Shown here piece after piece: positions 10,490 to 21,739 of a stretch of 64,000 nt of DNA. How positions within the stretch are numbered: position 1 is the first letter of the stretch; each line of letters begins with the position of its first letter. The DNA is taken from contig JAVTVY010018914.1 of NCBI GenBank assembly GCA_036873755.1, positions 1-64,000 on the forward strand, written 5' to 3'. The translations under genes and the position numbers were made by a program. The DNA is from Hanleya hanleyi (Eukaryota; Mollusca; Polyplacophora; Lepidopleurida; Hanleyidae). The notes beneath the pieces were generated by a model, which worked only from the letters and a program-made list of their open reading frames with translations, had not been told where the DNA came from and did not search any database.

Positions 10490-10605
10490 GTCAGGATGGC
10501 CGAGTGGTCTAAGGCGCCAGTCTCAAGATCTATGAAATTGTCTTCCCCGGGGTATGGGTATACTGGTCTGCAGATGCGGGCGTGGGTTCGAATTCCACTC
10601 CTGAC
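10490..10605 (+). tRNA. tRNA-Leu (anticodon CAA) with intron
   Basis: The acceptor strands GTCAGGA and TCCTGAC pair fully. The D arm is GGCCGAGTGGTCTAAGGC, the anticodon stem CCAGT pairs with ACTGG, and the loop holds CTCAAG with CAA at the anticodon position. About 33 nt follow before the 3' stem, in the standard place for a tRNA intron; introns are typical of tRNA-Leu(CAA) in animals. A long variable arm CTGC/GCGG precedes the T arm GTGGG-TTCGAAT-TCCAC (one G-T pair). The base after the acceptor stem is T rather than the usual A, which weakens the case for function. Confidence 0.8.
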
Positions 10606-11299
10606 TCGCACCATTTACTGGTCACACGGAGTCATAGAAATGAGAATGTTGTTGAGATAGTGTAGTCTCACAATTTCGGGTAAATAAAAGTCAACGAAAT
10701 TAATCCAGTTTAGTATTACAGAAATCAGAAACTATCAGGGTTAATTTTTCGGGGGAATTTTCTGGAAAACCCCTGTTCTATTTATAGATCACTTGGGAGT
10801 GGTAGAGAAAGGGAAGTTTCGGGGGTGCAAACAAGCGCGTTTGGAGAAAGGAGGCCATGTTCGCTCTAGCTACCTGGTAGAGTTACCTCAGCGTATCCCG
10901 AAGTGACGTCACAGAGGTCATATTCAAATTTTTAGGTCAACTTGGGGTTGCGGTGGAACAACGCCTCAATACCTATGTTAATGACTTAACGCTTTATCTT
11001 AACGCCATAACGTCCTAGCAAGACACCCTGACGCCATGATGTAGAAAGATGAGAGAACAACAACAACAAGAATGACAGGTCAATCATGTTATTAGTCCCT
11101 CCAGTACATCATACCCACGCTGGTGGAGCCGCGTTGGGTATGTTTAAAATTTCAAATAGGCTCTTGTCCAATTAGAAATCGTCATTTGAGAAAGTTTAAT
11201 CTTCGGTCATAATCGCTTCTGGCCTAAGCGTCGTCAGGCAGGCCATGATACTGTAACGGCAGCATGTCCTGAAACATTAGTTTGCACATTTGGGGTGTA

Positions 11300-11500
11300 G
11301 AAAGTAGAGTGGTCATTCTTGAGGTGCACAGGGATATATTTGAGAGATTGAGGTTCTATATCTCATCCAAAGATGAAGTGTAGGGTGTCATCTTGAAGCT
11401 CTCGTGGTGTAGACCACGACTTGAGTGATTCCCATGTCATCTGCGACGTCATTGGTGACGTCATCAGTACGAGTGGTGGCGAAATTTTGATTAGTCGACC
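11300..11500. repeat. Diverged single unit of the 9.5-kb tandem repeat
   Basis: ACCACGACTTGAGTGATTCC and the following CCATGTCATCTG..GACGTCATTGG match the units at 9540-9965. Confidence 0.6.
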
Positions 11501-11599
11501 AATACATATGAACTGATAATCCCTATATGTACAGACACCACCACCACCACACACCACCACCCCCAGGCGTTGACGCCCGTCATCGCTCGGTTTTTGGTG

Positions 11600-11756
11600 G
11601 TAGCTCCCCTTGGGCAGAGCTCTTGGATCGGAGCGCTCGGAGCTCTTGAAGTCTGAGCTTGGAGCTCTTGGAGCGCAGAGCTCAGAAGTGACGTCATCAT
11701 AGGCATGCGCACACCCCTGTACCCTATAGCTCGTAGAGCATAGGGTACACCAGGGT
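11600..11756. repeat. GAGCTCTTGG short repeats and a hairpin
   Basis: GAGCTCTTGGA and close variants occur about four times at 11616-11680. At about 11715-11755 the sequences CCCTGTACCCTAT and ATAGGGTACACCAGGG form an imperfect stem around GCTCGTAGAGC, which is itself nearly palindromic. Confidence 0.5.
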
Positions 11757-12176
11757 AGCTAACTGCAGAGATAATCTATAGGCAGTGCGTTGTTTACAGA
11801 TTTCACAATGTCTTCCTGAATGTTTACATGCACCGATACACTGTACGTAAACTGAGTGTGTGGTGAATAAAACATTATTTATTCATTAAAAGGTTATGAC
11901 AGCTGATAAAGTGAACTAATTAGACTGTGATGTATTAACCTCACAAAATATAAGAGATAGATTGCTGTTTATTGTATATCGGTAAAAAATGTGTTAAACT
12001 GATGAAAATGTCCAAAAATAATTCTCAATTTGGTGACCATTTTGAATTCAACAAAGCTGGCCTATCTGTAATATTGTCACGGTACATATACTGAACATCG
12101 GTATCATGTACCTTTTATGTAAAAGTGTTCACCATATGAAATAGAAATGCGTACAAAGGGTAGGCGGTTAGTTTAA

Positions 12177-12687
12177 CCCTATCTGACCTGGGCTTTTTGG
12201 GACCTGTTGTGGCCTGGGGGGGGGGGGCGAAATGCTCCCCCCCCCTAATAGTTTTTCTCACCCCTTGAGCTAGGGGGCTGAAACTTACAAACTATACCCT
12301 TGGGTCTAGGTCGAAGATGACCGCTTCGATGACGTTACAGTCACGTCATTTTCAAAAACGGCATTTTTTGGTCGATTTTTCAGTCAGATTTTCGGAATTT
12401 GCTATTTATGCAATTTCTCCTTAAATTAGTAAATATTAATGTGATGTGAAATAAAATAGTTTTTGCCCGCTTTTCGTCGAGGAAAAACAGAATTTTGAAG
12501 GAATATGACAAAAACATTACTTTTCTGGGACCCCACGTGGCCGCCATCTTGAATTTTCCCATGATCCTCTGCTCGGGGGGGTTATGCAAATAGGCTTAAA
12601 ATCACCCCAATATAATAAACTATTAAGTCAAGGAGTTTCAGCTCTCTATATTTTGTCTTTCCGGAGATAGCGCCAGGCCAGGTAGGG
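12177..12687. mobile_element. piggyBac-like MITE
   Basis: A 511-bp non-coding element is flanked by TTAA at 12173-12176 and 12688-12691. Its termini are CCCTATCTGACCTGG and, inverted, CCCTACCTGGCCTGG. TTAA duplication plus CCC-initial ends is the piggyBac signature. No transposase is present, so movement would depend on an enzyme in trans. It contains a long G/C homopolymer near 12220-12245. Confidence 0.75.
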
Positions 12688-12694
12688 TTAAGTC

Positions 12695-13760
12695 AACACA
12701 TTTTAATCCCTCCCCCCCCGCCCTTCCAAATTACAACATAAAACCCATCCCATGCAGAGTTCAGCTTGCAGCCGTAGATTTTCTGGGTCCTGGAACAATC
12801 ATAAATCAGCATGCAAAAGATAATACTTTTGTCACAAATGTAAATAACTTCCGATTTTTTTACGGTAAGCCACTCGACTATTACCACCATATCTCAAAAA
12901 TGACTGTCCAGAAGCACCAATCTGACCCCACAAATGTATAAAAAAGAACCCTATCAAAAATCAGGGTGATTGACCTATTTTGTCTGGGTAACCGGGTCAA
13001 ATTGTTGAGATTGATTTGAATAAATAAAATAAAATAAATTTTTCCATTGATCTTCAGCTGCTTATTACAACAATATTCCAAATATGATAAGGTCCAGGTT
13101 TACTCAACTTAAACTAGACAAACGTCAGGTCATAAGAGTCCAGCCAAAATTGTCCTTGGGGTATGTCATGTCATTAATGATTATCTTGTACTTCAGACAA
13201 TACAGACCATCGGCATTGCTATTCAGACAGCCCAAAGTCATTTTCTTACAATGTATTTATACCGTTTTACAATCCCAGAAGGCAGTGATTTTTGGTCTTC
13301 ATGTGCTGGAGTCTCGTAGGCGGGCAGTGATGGGTCTGGATCTTCAAAGATGCGACAATGAGGTAATGGAATGATTCTACTCGTCATGAAATCACTGAGC
13401 ACTCGTTCTCCACCACAGTATCGGGCTGTCTGTGAAATAACTTGTGGCTAAACATTGCTGCAGAATGGGCATGTTCATCTACAGCCTGTCTGACAACTGC
13501 TCCAAATAGAAAGTGACCATAGAGTCATATGGTTGGTTTTTGATCACCAGATGTCAATTTTCGCCACCTCTTGCATATGGCTCCAGTCGCATAAGTTTGC
13601 AAGACAAACTCCTTTTTAATGAAAGATGTTGATCAAGAATTAGATTGGTGCAGACACAAGAGCCATTCTCGGGGCTTTGGAGTCACTGACAGACACCTTT
13701 GTTCACCTGGTGTTGTTTGGTGATCCCTTCTTCAATATTTCATTCAAGGGCACGGTCAAG
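12695..13760. other. Non-coding, dispersed repeat fragments
   Basis: Includes the relative of 9060-9230 noted above. At 13525-13590 a phrase (AGTCATATGGTTG..CACCAGATGTC..CACCTCTTGCATAT) recurs at 39670 and 40155, where it is part of satellite-like units. No gene supported. Confidence 0.4.
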
Positions 13761-13773
13761 GACCCTGTCAATG

Positions 13774-13846
13774 AGTGAGTGAGTGAGTAAGTTAGGGTTT
13801 AATGTCGCATTCAGCGCAATATTGGCCATAAAGCGAGGATATAACT
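13774..13846 (-). mobile_element. 5'-truncated SINE or LINE 3' end with target duplication
   Basis: A 73-bp minus-strand fragment ends in an ACTC repeat after GCTGAATGCGACATTAAACC. ACCCTGTCAATG flanks it perfectly on both sides (13762-13773 and 13847-13858), a 12-bp target duplication typical of LINE-driven insertion. Its tail matches those at 22.8, 38.3 and 48.7 kb. Confidence 0.8.
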
Positions 13847-13864
13847 ACCCTGTCAATGTGACAG

Positions 13865-14855
13865 AGTTATTCACCTTCTGCAATATCCGGTCATTCCATG
13901 AAGAAGAATGGAATAGTTTTAGTTGTTGCTTTTGAGTTGACCGGTTGGGCTATGATGTCTCCAAGCCCAACAATATGCCCTAAACACAGAATCTCACTAG
14001 AACCAAAGATCACCAGAGTCGCACTTTGACAGTTTTCACAGTGGGGTTGGCTTACAAGAGCTCCTCAAAGGAAATCATCAGATGTTCATCGGGTTCACGC
14101 AATCATATAGTAGGCAATCACATTCTTCATATACATCGATGGAGAATGTTCATAAGGCCAATGAACTTTGCAAAAGTTGTTTTCATGCCGAATGGCAAGA
14201 CATTGAATTTGTATAACTCCAACAGCGTAATAAATGCAGATTTCCTGCCTGTCCTCCGAGGGACTTCCCAGTATAGCTTTGACATATCTAAGCGGCTGAT
14301 GTAGGCTTATGTCACCCCGCCAAGCTACCTCAATCAAGATCCCATCAACTCTTGACATTTGATTTCTCGAACAATTTATCACAGGGATTTCTCCAGCTGA
14401 TACTAAATTGTAAAGTTGTAAATTTGTTTTCCCTTTCATTTTTGTCAAAGATTTTACTTAGAAGTGTAATTGCTAATGAAATTCTGTAAGAGCTGGCGAG
14501 GAACAGTTTGCAGCTCTATTCTAACGATTTTTTTTTTAATATATGGCTATGATAGAGAGGACACATTATTATTTTACCTCATACCAGAATTTTTCATCTG
14601 GATTGGTCAGAAGGTTCTGTAATTCCTATGCAGTCTTGAGGGAGCAAGTCCATAGGCTTTGTATATTGTCAGTCATTAACATTAAGTAACATCATTGTAT
14701 ACGAAACTCTCCACATTTCGGTTGTTACTGCCATGTAAAAGGCAACACTGAGGAAGGCAGAAGAAAAGCCCACAGAATGGAAGACTGTCGAGCTAAAGCC
14801 AACGTAAAGGACTCCGTCAAAACATTTATTTTTTCATCTATGCCTGCTTGAAGAT
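13865..14855. other. Unassigned non-coding stretch
   Basis: Short open frames occur on both strands around 14026-14448, but none has a recognisable family or splice context. Nothing convincing seen. Confidence 0.4.
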
Positions 14856-14859
14856 CTGG

Positions 14860-14940
14860 TGTCAATGGTCGAATGGATGGACAGACAGATGGACAACGCT
14901 AAAGACAATACTGGCCAATTTTGGCTGAGGGGAAATAATA
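14860..14940 (+). mobile_element. 3' end of a pearl-like element
   Basis: A short GGATGGACAGACAGATGGAC microsatellite is followed by GACAATACTGGCCAATTTTGGCTGAGGGG (in pieces: GACAATAC, GGCCAATTTTGGCT, GAGGGG). The same order occurs at 22700-22803, where the hairpin is GGCCAAAGTTGGCC. Only the 3' end is identifiable. Confidence 0.6.
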
Positions 14941-14944
14941 AAAT

Positions 14945-16615
14945 AACCACATACATCAGATTTAAGTTGATTAGCAGATATTTCTGTTAGTAAAACAAAT
15001 AACTTTTGACAATATCAAATGCTTTTTTTGCCTGTTGATTCTCGGACACTATGTTAACATGGTTGACAGCTTTAACAGGGTTAAAAGCTTTAACAGGCTT
15101 AACAGCATAGTGAACCGAGTGTTGTTGTTGTTGTTACATTGTATTTTGGAACATTGTTCATTGCCTGTGCAGTGCAATTAGTTCCAGGACTTGAGTAAAC
15201 TGAGAGTGCAAACCTTGCCATTGGGCTGTGTCACTTTTGGTCCGTGTAAATTACAGGGGTCTCGAAGCATGTTAGAAAGTGGGGGGGCTGAACTCTAAAT
15301 CTGCCATGATAAATGCTGGGACTGATATGCCATCTTAGATGGGACTTGTAACACTGCTGTCTCAAAAAGTGGGGGGGGGGGGCCTTTGCTCCGAAGTCCC
15401 TGAATTATACACGATATGGAATAAGCATCTGCAAACTGCAGGAAATGGAAAGGCTACCATACAAATATTGACATAGGCAATTTATTTATAAAAATATGAT
15501 TTACAAAGAATTTGGAACAATTTCCCAAATTTATCTTTCTGTGTCAATTAGCAAAGATAAATTTGGGAAATTGTTTAAAATCCATTTAATACTATTAAAT
15601 GTAATGCCTCATTCCTGAAACTCCTGCTAGCTGCCAGTGATTGACATAGCTATAGAATATGATCGAACAATGACCGACCGATTTCTGTGGGATCCTGTAG
15701 AATTCAAACATTTTCGATAATCACATACTTTTTTGTGAATGCTTACTTTCATCCATGAACATCGCATCAATATAGCAAATCAAACTTGAGATCATTCCCC
15801 GAAAGGAAGCCTGTATGAAAGTGAGGTAACTGCATACCTGTATAGAAATAAGTGATACAATAACACAGACAACACATCTGTTTCTGTCCATTTCTAACAC
15901 AAAACATGAATATTTGCCGACATTCTACTTGCCACAAATGGACATTATCATAAAAATATCTTACAATATTTATCTATTGTCAATAGGACTTCAGATAAAA
16001 GTCATCGAGTAAAAATAAACACAAAAGTATTAAAATATTCTAGTTCTTTCTGAGTGCATCAATATCAGCATAAAATCTGATCATTTTGTTAAAATAGACC
16101 TATACTGTGGAAAAGAAGCTCACTGCACAATGCTCGTCTGGTATCCTTTTAAATAGCTACAAATAACTAAGTATCAAACAACAACCAAATATATATTTCT
16201 TTAAAATTGTCTGGTATCACCTATCCAACCAGAATAAGGAGTGGTACACTCAAATGACAGTGCTCATCGTACCATTACATCAAAATACAATTCCGTCATT
16301 AGGAGTAGTACAGCAGGAGATATATTGTACAAAAACTGTGCGCATTTCCGATAAGATACCACAATAGGGGACCAAGTGTGTCTTTATGGTATTGTTCCAC
16401 AATTATTTGATCCCAGGATGTACTCCAATAAGATCTATAATATTTATAACTAGAGCCTATGGGCTTTAATGAGATCTGGTAGCTGGGTTATTGGGGGATA
16501 AGTTTGTAATGAAATAAACGCACAATTATATATTTAATTTCAAATTAGGCACAGGTGGCACCAGGCACGAATGTATGTGGGTAAAACGCAATCACAAGTT
16601 ACATCCTGTGACAAG
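14945..16615. other. AT-rich non-coding stretch
   Basis: GTT trinucleotide run near 15120 and G runs near 15285 and 15370. It contains the perfect hairpin listed separately. No gene supported. Confidence 0.4.
15516..15575. other. Perfect 23-bp inverted repeat
   Basis: Arms 15516-15538 and 15553-15575 are exact reverse complements around a 14-nt spacer. The arm core is TTTCCCAAATTTATC. It may be the relic of a very short foldback element or an RNA hairpin; nothing else is known. Confidence 0.7.
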
Positions 16616-16621
16616 GTATAT

Positions 16622-17419
16622 GAAGGGCCGTTCGCGCCATAAACGCATCCTTTAAACGTGTTAACTTCTTAAACGTTTAAAAATTGTAAAGCTTTAAAAA
16701 GTTTAAACGTTTAAACTTGAACCAACCAATCAGATGTTATGAACTGACATTTTCCTGTTAAAAAGCACTTTCCAGTTGTAAATTTGCAACTTCAGACGTT
16801 TCCTGTCAAAAGAAAAATTTGGTCTTTTAAAGGTTTCCGGATAAAAGGATAACGTTTCCGGTTGTGATCGTCCAATCAGATTTTTTATTTGGGCTGCATG
16901 TATTCCAACATCTACACCAAAACGTGCAAATCTCCACTGGCAAACGTTTACGGAATGTAGTGTATTTTAGCCAATGAAAACCGTTCTTACAAATTAGGTT
17001 TTGGAGAATATCTTTGGCATCGGAACAATTTGCGCAGGACATGATGCACGGTGGGCATGAGGAGTACAATATGCGCGAATATTTGTAAGGGTTATTTTGA
17101 TTGGTTCAAACAGACTACATAGTGGAAACGTTTTGCCAGTGGACACGTGTTGATGTTGAGATTTGAACATACGCGGCAGCAATAAAAAAAATCTGACTGG
17201 ACGATCACAACCGGTAACGTTTAAAAGTCTTGAATATTACTACTGGAAACGTTTGCCTTTTGACAGGAAACGTCTAAAGTATTGGATGTTACAACAGCAA
17301 ACATTTGCTTTTGGACAGGAAAGGTCTTCCAAATGTCAATTCATGACATCTGATTGGTTGGTGCAAGTTAAACGTTTAAATTTATTAAACGTTTGGATTT
17401 ATGGCGCGAACGGCCCTTC
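16622..17419. mobile_element. 798-bp foldback element rich in AAACGTTT
   Basis: Terminal inverted repeats start GAAGGGCCGTTCGCGCCATA and continue imperfectly through most of the element. For example ATCGTCCAATCAGATTTTTT at about 16868 pairs with the reverse complement at about 17187. Motifs TTTAAACG, AAACGTTTA and GGAAACGTTT are scattered through both arms. No ORF of note and no clear target duplication. The transposon class is unknown. Confidence 0.75.
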
Positions 17420-17424
17420 TTGAA

Positions 17425-18280
17425 AGGTACCGCCATAATGAAGTTGAACATATCAAAGAAAGGCAAAATATAGAATATTATATCACAATGACTTCCATTT
17501 TCGGAGTTACTTTTATCGTAGTTTATGTGAAATTGATCTGTGGAAACAAAGAAAGGTAGTCCTATAATGAGGGAAGTTGCACACGTTACGCTAACCATGT
17601 GTTACCCAATTAATTCCCGTCCAATTAGACACTACAGTAGGTGCTCATCCAACCTTGACTCAACCAAAATAGCTGAATTTTGCTCTTTATCTTGATACAT
17701 AATTCCTCCAATACGTCAGTTCGGGATTCCAGATGAACACCATGACCACCATGTTAATTTAACCAGCATAAAGAAAGCAATATGATACCTTCTTTAACAT
17801 TGTTGGTGTTGAAACTGCAAACTGACCTACTGAGAATTCGATGGAAAAAGGGGCCAGTGGAATGAAGTCTAGGGGATTAAGGTCAGTTTGTACAGAACAT
17901 ACATGTACCTAGGGGTAAATAAGAGAGATTATACCTAGGGATAAATAGAGATGAATTTAGTGTTATGAGCAAGAAGGGCTGGACATCAAGGTTGATGATG
18001 GTTATGTCACAAGTTAGGATAAGACAAGACATGTATTACACTTTCTGGATATCCCACAGGTTGACTGGTGGAGTACAAGATAGGAAAAGATTATAAGATA
18101 TGTTACAGCTTGCTCTTGTGAGAAAAGCAAACAGTGGCCTGCAAAGGTGATAATGAGACAATGGTGGCCAGGTTGGCTGCTATGGTAGAGCATCTCTCAT
18201 ATATACACCTAACCAGCTAAACTGTATAATTTTCTCAGCAGAGTCCAAGCTTTGGTAAATCTCATATTTTGTGGGAAAAC
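17425..18280. other. Non-coding stretch, no gene seen
   Basis: No family, repeat array or splice-supported exon recognised. A short phrase 'ACCTAGGG.TAAATA.AGA' is repeated near 17908 and 17932. Confidence 0.4.
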
Positions 18281-18291
18281 AATGAACAGAG

Positions 18292-19311
18292 CAGGGGCAT
18301 CACTAGGATTTGAAAAGGGGGGGGTGCGAATGTTTTTCATTTCCAAGGGCGGATCTAGCGAAAATTGATAGGTGGGTCGACTATCACAGCACAACAGGCG
18401 AGGGTCCAGGGGCCGCCTAGGCCCCGGAAGCTCCGGGGTCCTAGGTCGCCGGAGATGCGTTCTAAGCGTTTTCCGGGATATAAATCTGAACATAATATAT
18501 GCAGATTTATGATTCTATTTTCACGTTTGTTTCGCATGTATAAGCACACATCCATGTTAAAAAAAAAACCATCGTGCCTGAATCCATTTGACTTTCTAGT
18601 TATATTTAATATATACAAAACGATGACCTTTACGTTATGGAACATTAGAAACCAATACGCGTACCTATATGACTGATTTACACAAAGCTTAAATAAGCGA
18701 ATCCTGTCAGACCAACAGGCGATGGTCAAGGGACCGCCTAGGCTCCGGGGTCCTAGGTTGCCGGAGATGCCTTCTACGCGTTTCCCGGAAATAAATTTGA
18801 AATTATGTATGTAGCTTTAAGGTTCTGTTTTCACTTTTGCTTCCCATAAGCACGCATCGATATTGAAAAATATTACACATTATGCCGGACTCCATTTGAC
18901 TTTCTGAATTAACATACAAAACAGGCCTATAGCTAACGCGTAATTACGAGATACAGGTTTAGAATTTTTTTCACCATGGACCCTAGACGCTTCCGTATTT
19001 AACAAACTACGTTTGTGTCAGTACATATACATACTGAAACCCCAACTTAAATAGTACGCTTACAAACCATATGAATAGATGATGGTCTGTTTAATACACT
19101 TATACTCTAATTACATGATCCACATTCGTTTATTTTACATACGTGCCCCCGTCGGAAAATTTGGAATGTTTACGCTTGATTTCCTGCATTTTGGCGTAGT
19201 TTAATGCTAAACTGGGGGTTTTGATATCTTACATAATTTTCGTATTTTCAATCTACGGACAAAAAGGGGGGTGCGTTCGCACCACACGCACCATGGGTAG
19301 CGACGCCCATG
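18292..19311. mobile_element. ~1-kb non-autonomous DNA transposon
   Basis: Termini are CAGGGGCATCACTA and, inverted, CATGGGCGTCGCTA. CAGAG is duplicated on both sides (18287-18291, 19312-19316). G-rich runs lie just inside both ends. Internally a GC-rich block (GGGGCCGCCTAGGCCCCGGA) at about 18410 recurs at about 18733 in diverged form, and inverted at 27040-27130. Open frames here are by-products of this GC-rich repeat. The CAGGGGC-type terminus with a 5-bp duplication resembles the insert at 25151-27416. Confidence 0.65.
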
Positions 19312-19316
19312 CAGAG

Positions 19317-20630
19317 TAATATTTAATGCAGATAAGGGATCAAATATACGCCAAGTGACTATTAGTGACTAAATATAGACATACAAAAGCCTTTCAACCA
19401 CTAAGGATCATCTTAGCTTGCTAAGGGCATTTCACGTTTCACTTAACACTACCCTTAGATTTTCGCTGTGATTCGGCATGTATTTCACACGGCGCCATCT
19501 ATCTAGAGGGAGATAATCCAGTTTGAAAGTTGTTCCCAAAGCATGAGGTCAAATGTCGGCCCCATTTAAACAAGCCAATGAAATTATCTGTATTCAAATA
19601 TTTCTCAGACGTGCAGACGTGTCAGTTTCACGAGGCGCAAGACTGGGGGAGTCTACGCGAGACCAAAACGAAGTTGTGCGAATTAGCTATTTTATTTCTC
19701 ACTCTAGTGGAGCATGCTTCTTTGTTTATCTTAAGACAAATCATATTACAAACGGCCCAACATATTTGAAAACAAAATAAAATCGGCGGCAGACCACAGG
19801 AAAATGATATGCTTTTTATTTTGTGATGGGGGCACTTCGAGGCCCACCATGGGATCATTTCAATCGATCGCTTTCTGGAGGTGTGTCTTCGTTGTATGAA
19901 TGTGATTTCACCGATGTCGGATGTAACGGGACCAGTCGGATGTGACCATTTGGGAAATGCCCTATTACACTCAGATAGCACCCGTTACCGATCAGTTCAA
20001 TGGTTCTGGAGGAGTAGCATCTCAGAAGATTTTAAAGTCAACCCAAGATGGCTGCTGAATCTTCGACCAGTCGACTTCATTAGGAAATAGGCACCAGTTC
20101 CCATATGGCCCAATCACTATGTGAAGTTTCGAATTTGTCGCTGTAGTGGTATGGACAAACTAGCGGACACAAATTCCGGCAAAAAAAGAAGGAATCAAAA
20201 GCAATGGGGCTCAAGCCATAAGAAATAGAATCTGAATGATTTGAATAAGGTCTCTAGACCTGGTCCCCTAATTAATGAAGAAAGGCCACCTTCCTTTACT
20301 GAAATAAAGAACTACTGATGACTTTAAAATTTATGGTATTATACCAGATTAAGTCACCACATTGCCAAAGGAACTTATATGGTCCCGAGTTATTTTACAG
20401 TAGATTGTTGGAACTCCAGCTGCCATAAAATTGTTAACATTTTTTTTCAACAAAGGAAAGCCATTATTTCTTACCTAATGTGACTGAATTATTAGAGATC
20501 TGAAACAGTATATAGCTGGTCTTGCATTGAGGTCATGGAGGCAACAGGCAGCTCAAGAGGAGATTGTGTGGGTGGCTCTGGAGATGACCATGTAGGTGGC
20601 TTAGACCGAAATAAAAGTGGGCTATACTGG
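19317..20630. other. Stretch downstream of the THEM6-like stop codon, unassigned
   Basis: Part of this would be the 3' UTR of the minus-strand THEM6-like gene. I see no other supported gene. Overlapping short frames at 19530-20090 have no recognisable family. Confidence 0.35.
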
Positions 20631-20635
20631 TTACA

Positions 20636-20869
20636 TTACTTTCTAAGTTGATCACTTGAGATGGCATGGCAGTCTTTAAATTTCTGGAATTCTTCTGGCA
20701 TTGGTGGGCTTGCAGTGTCAGCCCCTGCGCCCATCAGCTTGTCCACTACCTCTTGGGGAGATACTCTAGACACTGGGCATTTTACATACATGACTGCACA
20801 AATGAACTTGTCGCGATTTCGTTCCATCCTCTGCTCCATATAGAAGCACTTCTCATCCCAGCAAACCAC
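20636..20869 (-). CDS. THEM6: Terminal exon of a THEM6-like (hotdog thioesterase-like) gene, partial
   Basis: The 77-codon exon reads VVCWDEKCFYMEQRM, then DKFICAVMYVKC, VSPQEVVDKLM and SSDQLRK before the stop at 20636. The pattern W-D-(D/E)-K-x-F-Y-x-E-(Q)-R followed by F-(V/I)-C-A-V and SP-(E/Q)-(E/K)-VV matches the C-terminal part of THEM6, a hotdog-fold, 4-hydroxybenzoyl-CoA-thioesterase-like membrane-associated protein whose chemistry is poorly known. The exon begins after a pyrimidine-rich acceptor TTGTTTTGCAG on the minus strand, in phase 0. The upstream exons with the conserved HMNN-type region were not found in this window and should lie at higher coordinates or beyond it. It is the only clear host protein-coding exon here. 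Confidence 0.7.
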   Translation of the reverse strand: MVCWDEKCFYMEQRMERNRDKFICAVMYVKCPVSRVSPQEVVDKLMGAGADTASPPMPEEFQKFKDCHAISSDQLRK

Positions 20870-20879
20870 CTGCAAAACA

Positions 20880-21725
20880 AGACCACAAATAATGTTTACA
20901 TATCACTTGTATGAACTGGGTACACACATCAAGTCTTAAAGAAGAACGACGGTGTAAACACAGGAAGAGCATTTCCACCATTATAGAAATGTTTACTTGG
21001 AAAACAGGTATAGCAAGGGAGGAAGGGTAGCCTTGGAAACAACGTCCTGTTCTACTTCAGATTTTTCCTGTATGACAATGCAAACTTGGTGGACAACTGC
21101 AACAAACTTTCTAAGTACAGATGTACATGTGCACTTCAGCTAAACGCAAAACTCTATCAGAGGGATTTTAACATTGGAGCACCCCAGGGGTAGTACCCCC
21201 AGGTGGCATACCCACCCCCCATATTTTTTTAAAAATATTTTTTCTAATTTTTCTAGATTTTTTTTGAATTTGCTAAACCAAAAACCTTATCATTTCCGGG
21301 CAGGGGACACGGACACTGACATCGACAACCGAAACCGACGACGACATCCTCTTTCCCCCCTCACAATATCTCCCCTTTACTTCGTAAGGCGAGATAAAAA
21401 AAATGCTTTGTTCCACAAAACCAGAATATAATTCAGCTGTTGACCCATCACATTGAACTTCTCACTAGTTGCACACAAAAACATGAAGCTGCGCTATCGA
21501 AACCCCTCGGCTCTGAACCCCAGCTATTATAATGTAAGGGTGTCTCTACCAATTGATTGGCTTGTGGGAAGAAATATTTACCCCTGGTATTGTAAGTGTA
21601 CTTTCTTTGAAAAAAAAGAAAAGTTTTCCTCCCCTTAAATTAATTTGTTTCTGGAATAAATTGAAAGAGCTGTATCGATGTCTCACCAAAACAACAGTAC
21701 ACATCGCTAGATAAATACAGTACAT
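20880..21725. other. Non-coding, presumed THEM6-like intron sequence
   Basis: Upstream of the exon on the minus strand. T-rich and C-rich runs near 21215-21260 and 21355. GGCGAGATAAAAAAAAT near 21388 recurs near 25590. No exon recognised. Confidence 0.35.
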
Positions 21726-21739
21726 GTATACTAAATGGC

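Noticed and set aside
10357..10614. Minus-strand 85-codon frame with SGIRTHA-type peptide
   Set aside because: It is the antisense translation of the tRNA-Leu T arm, a well-known artefact.
14026..14448. Opposing frames of 92 and 117 codons as possible exons
   Set aside because: No family, no convincing splice sites, and the two strands overlap fully.
18209..18729. Overlapping frames with Pro/Arg-rich peptides on both strands
   Set aside because: Produced by a GC-rich repeat that recurs at 18.7 and 27.05 kb; no conserved domain.
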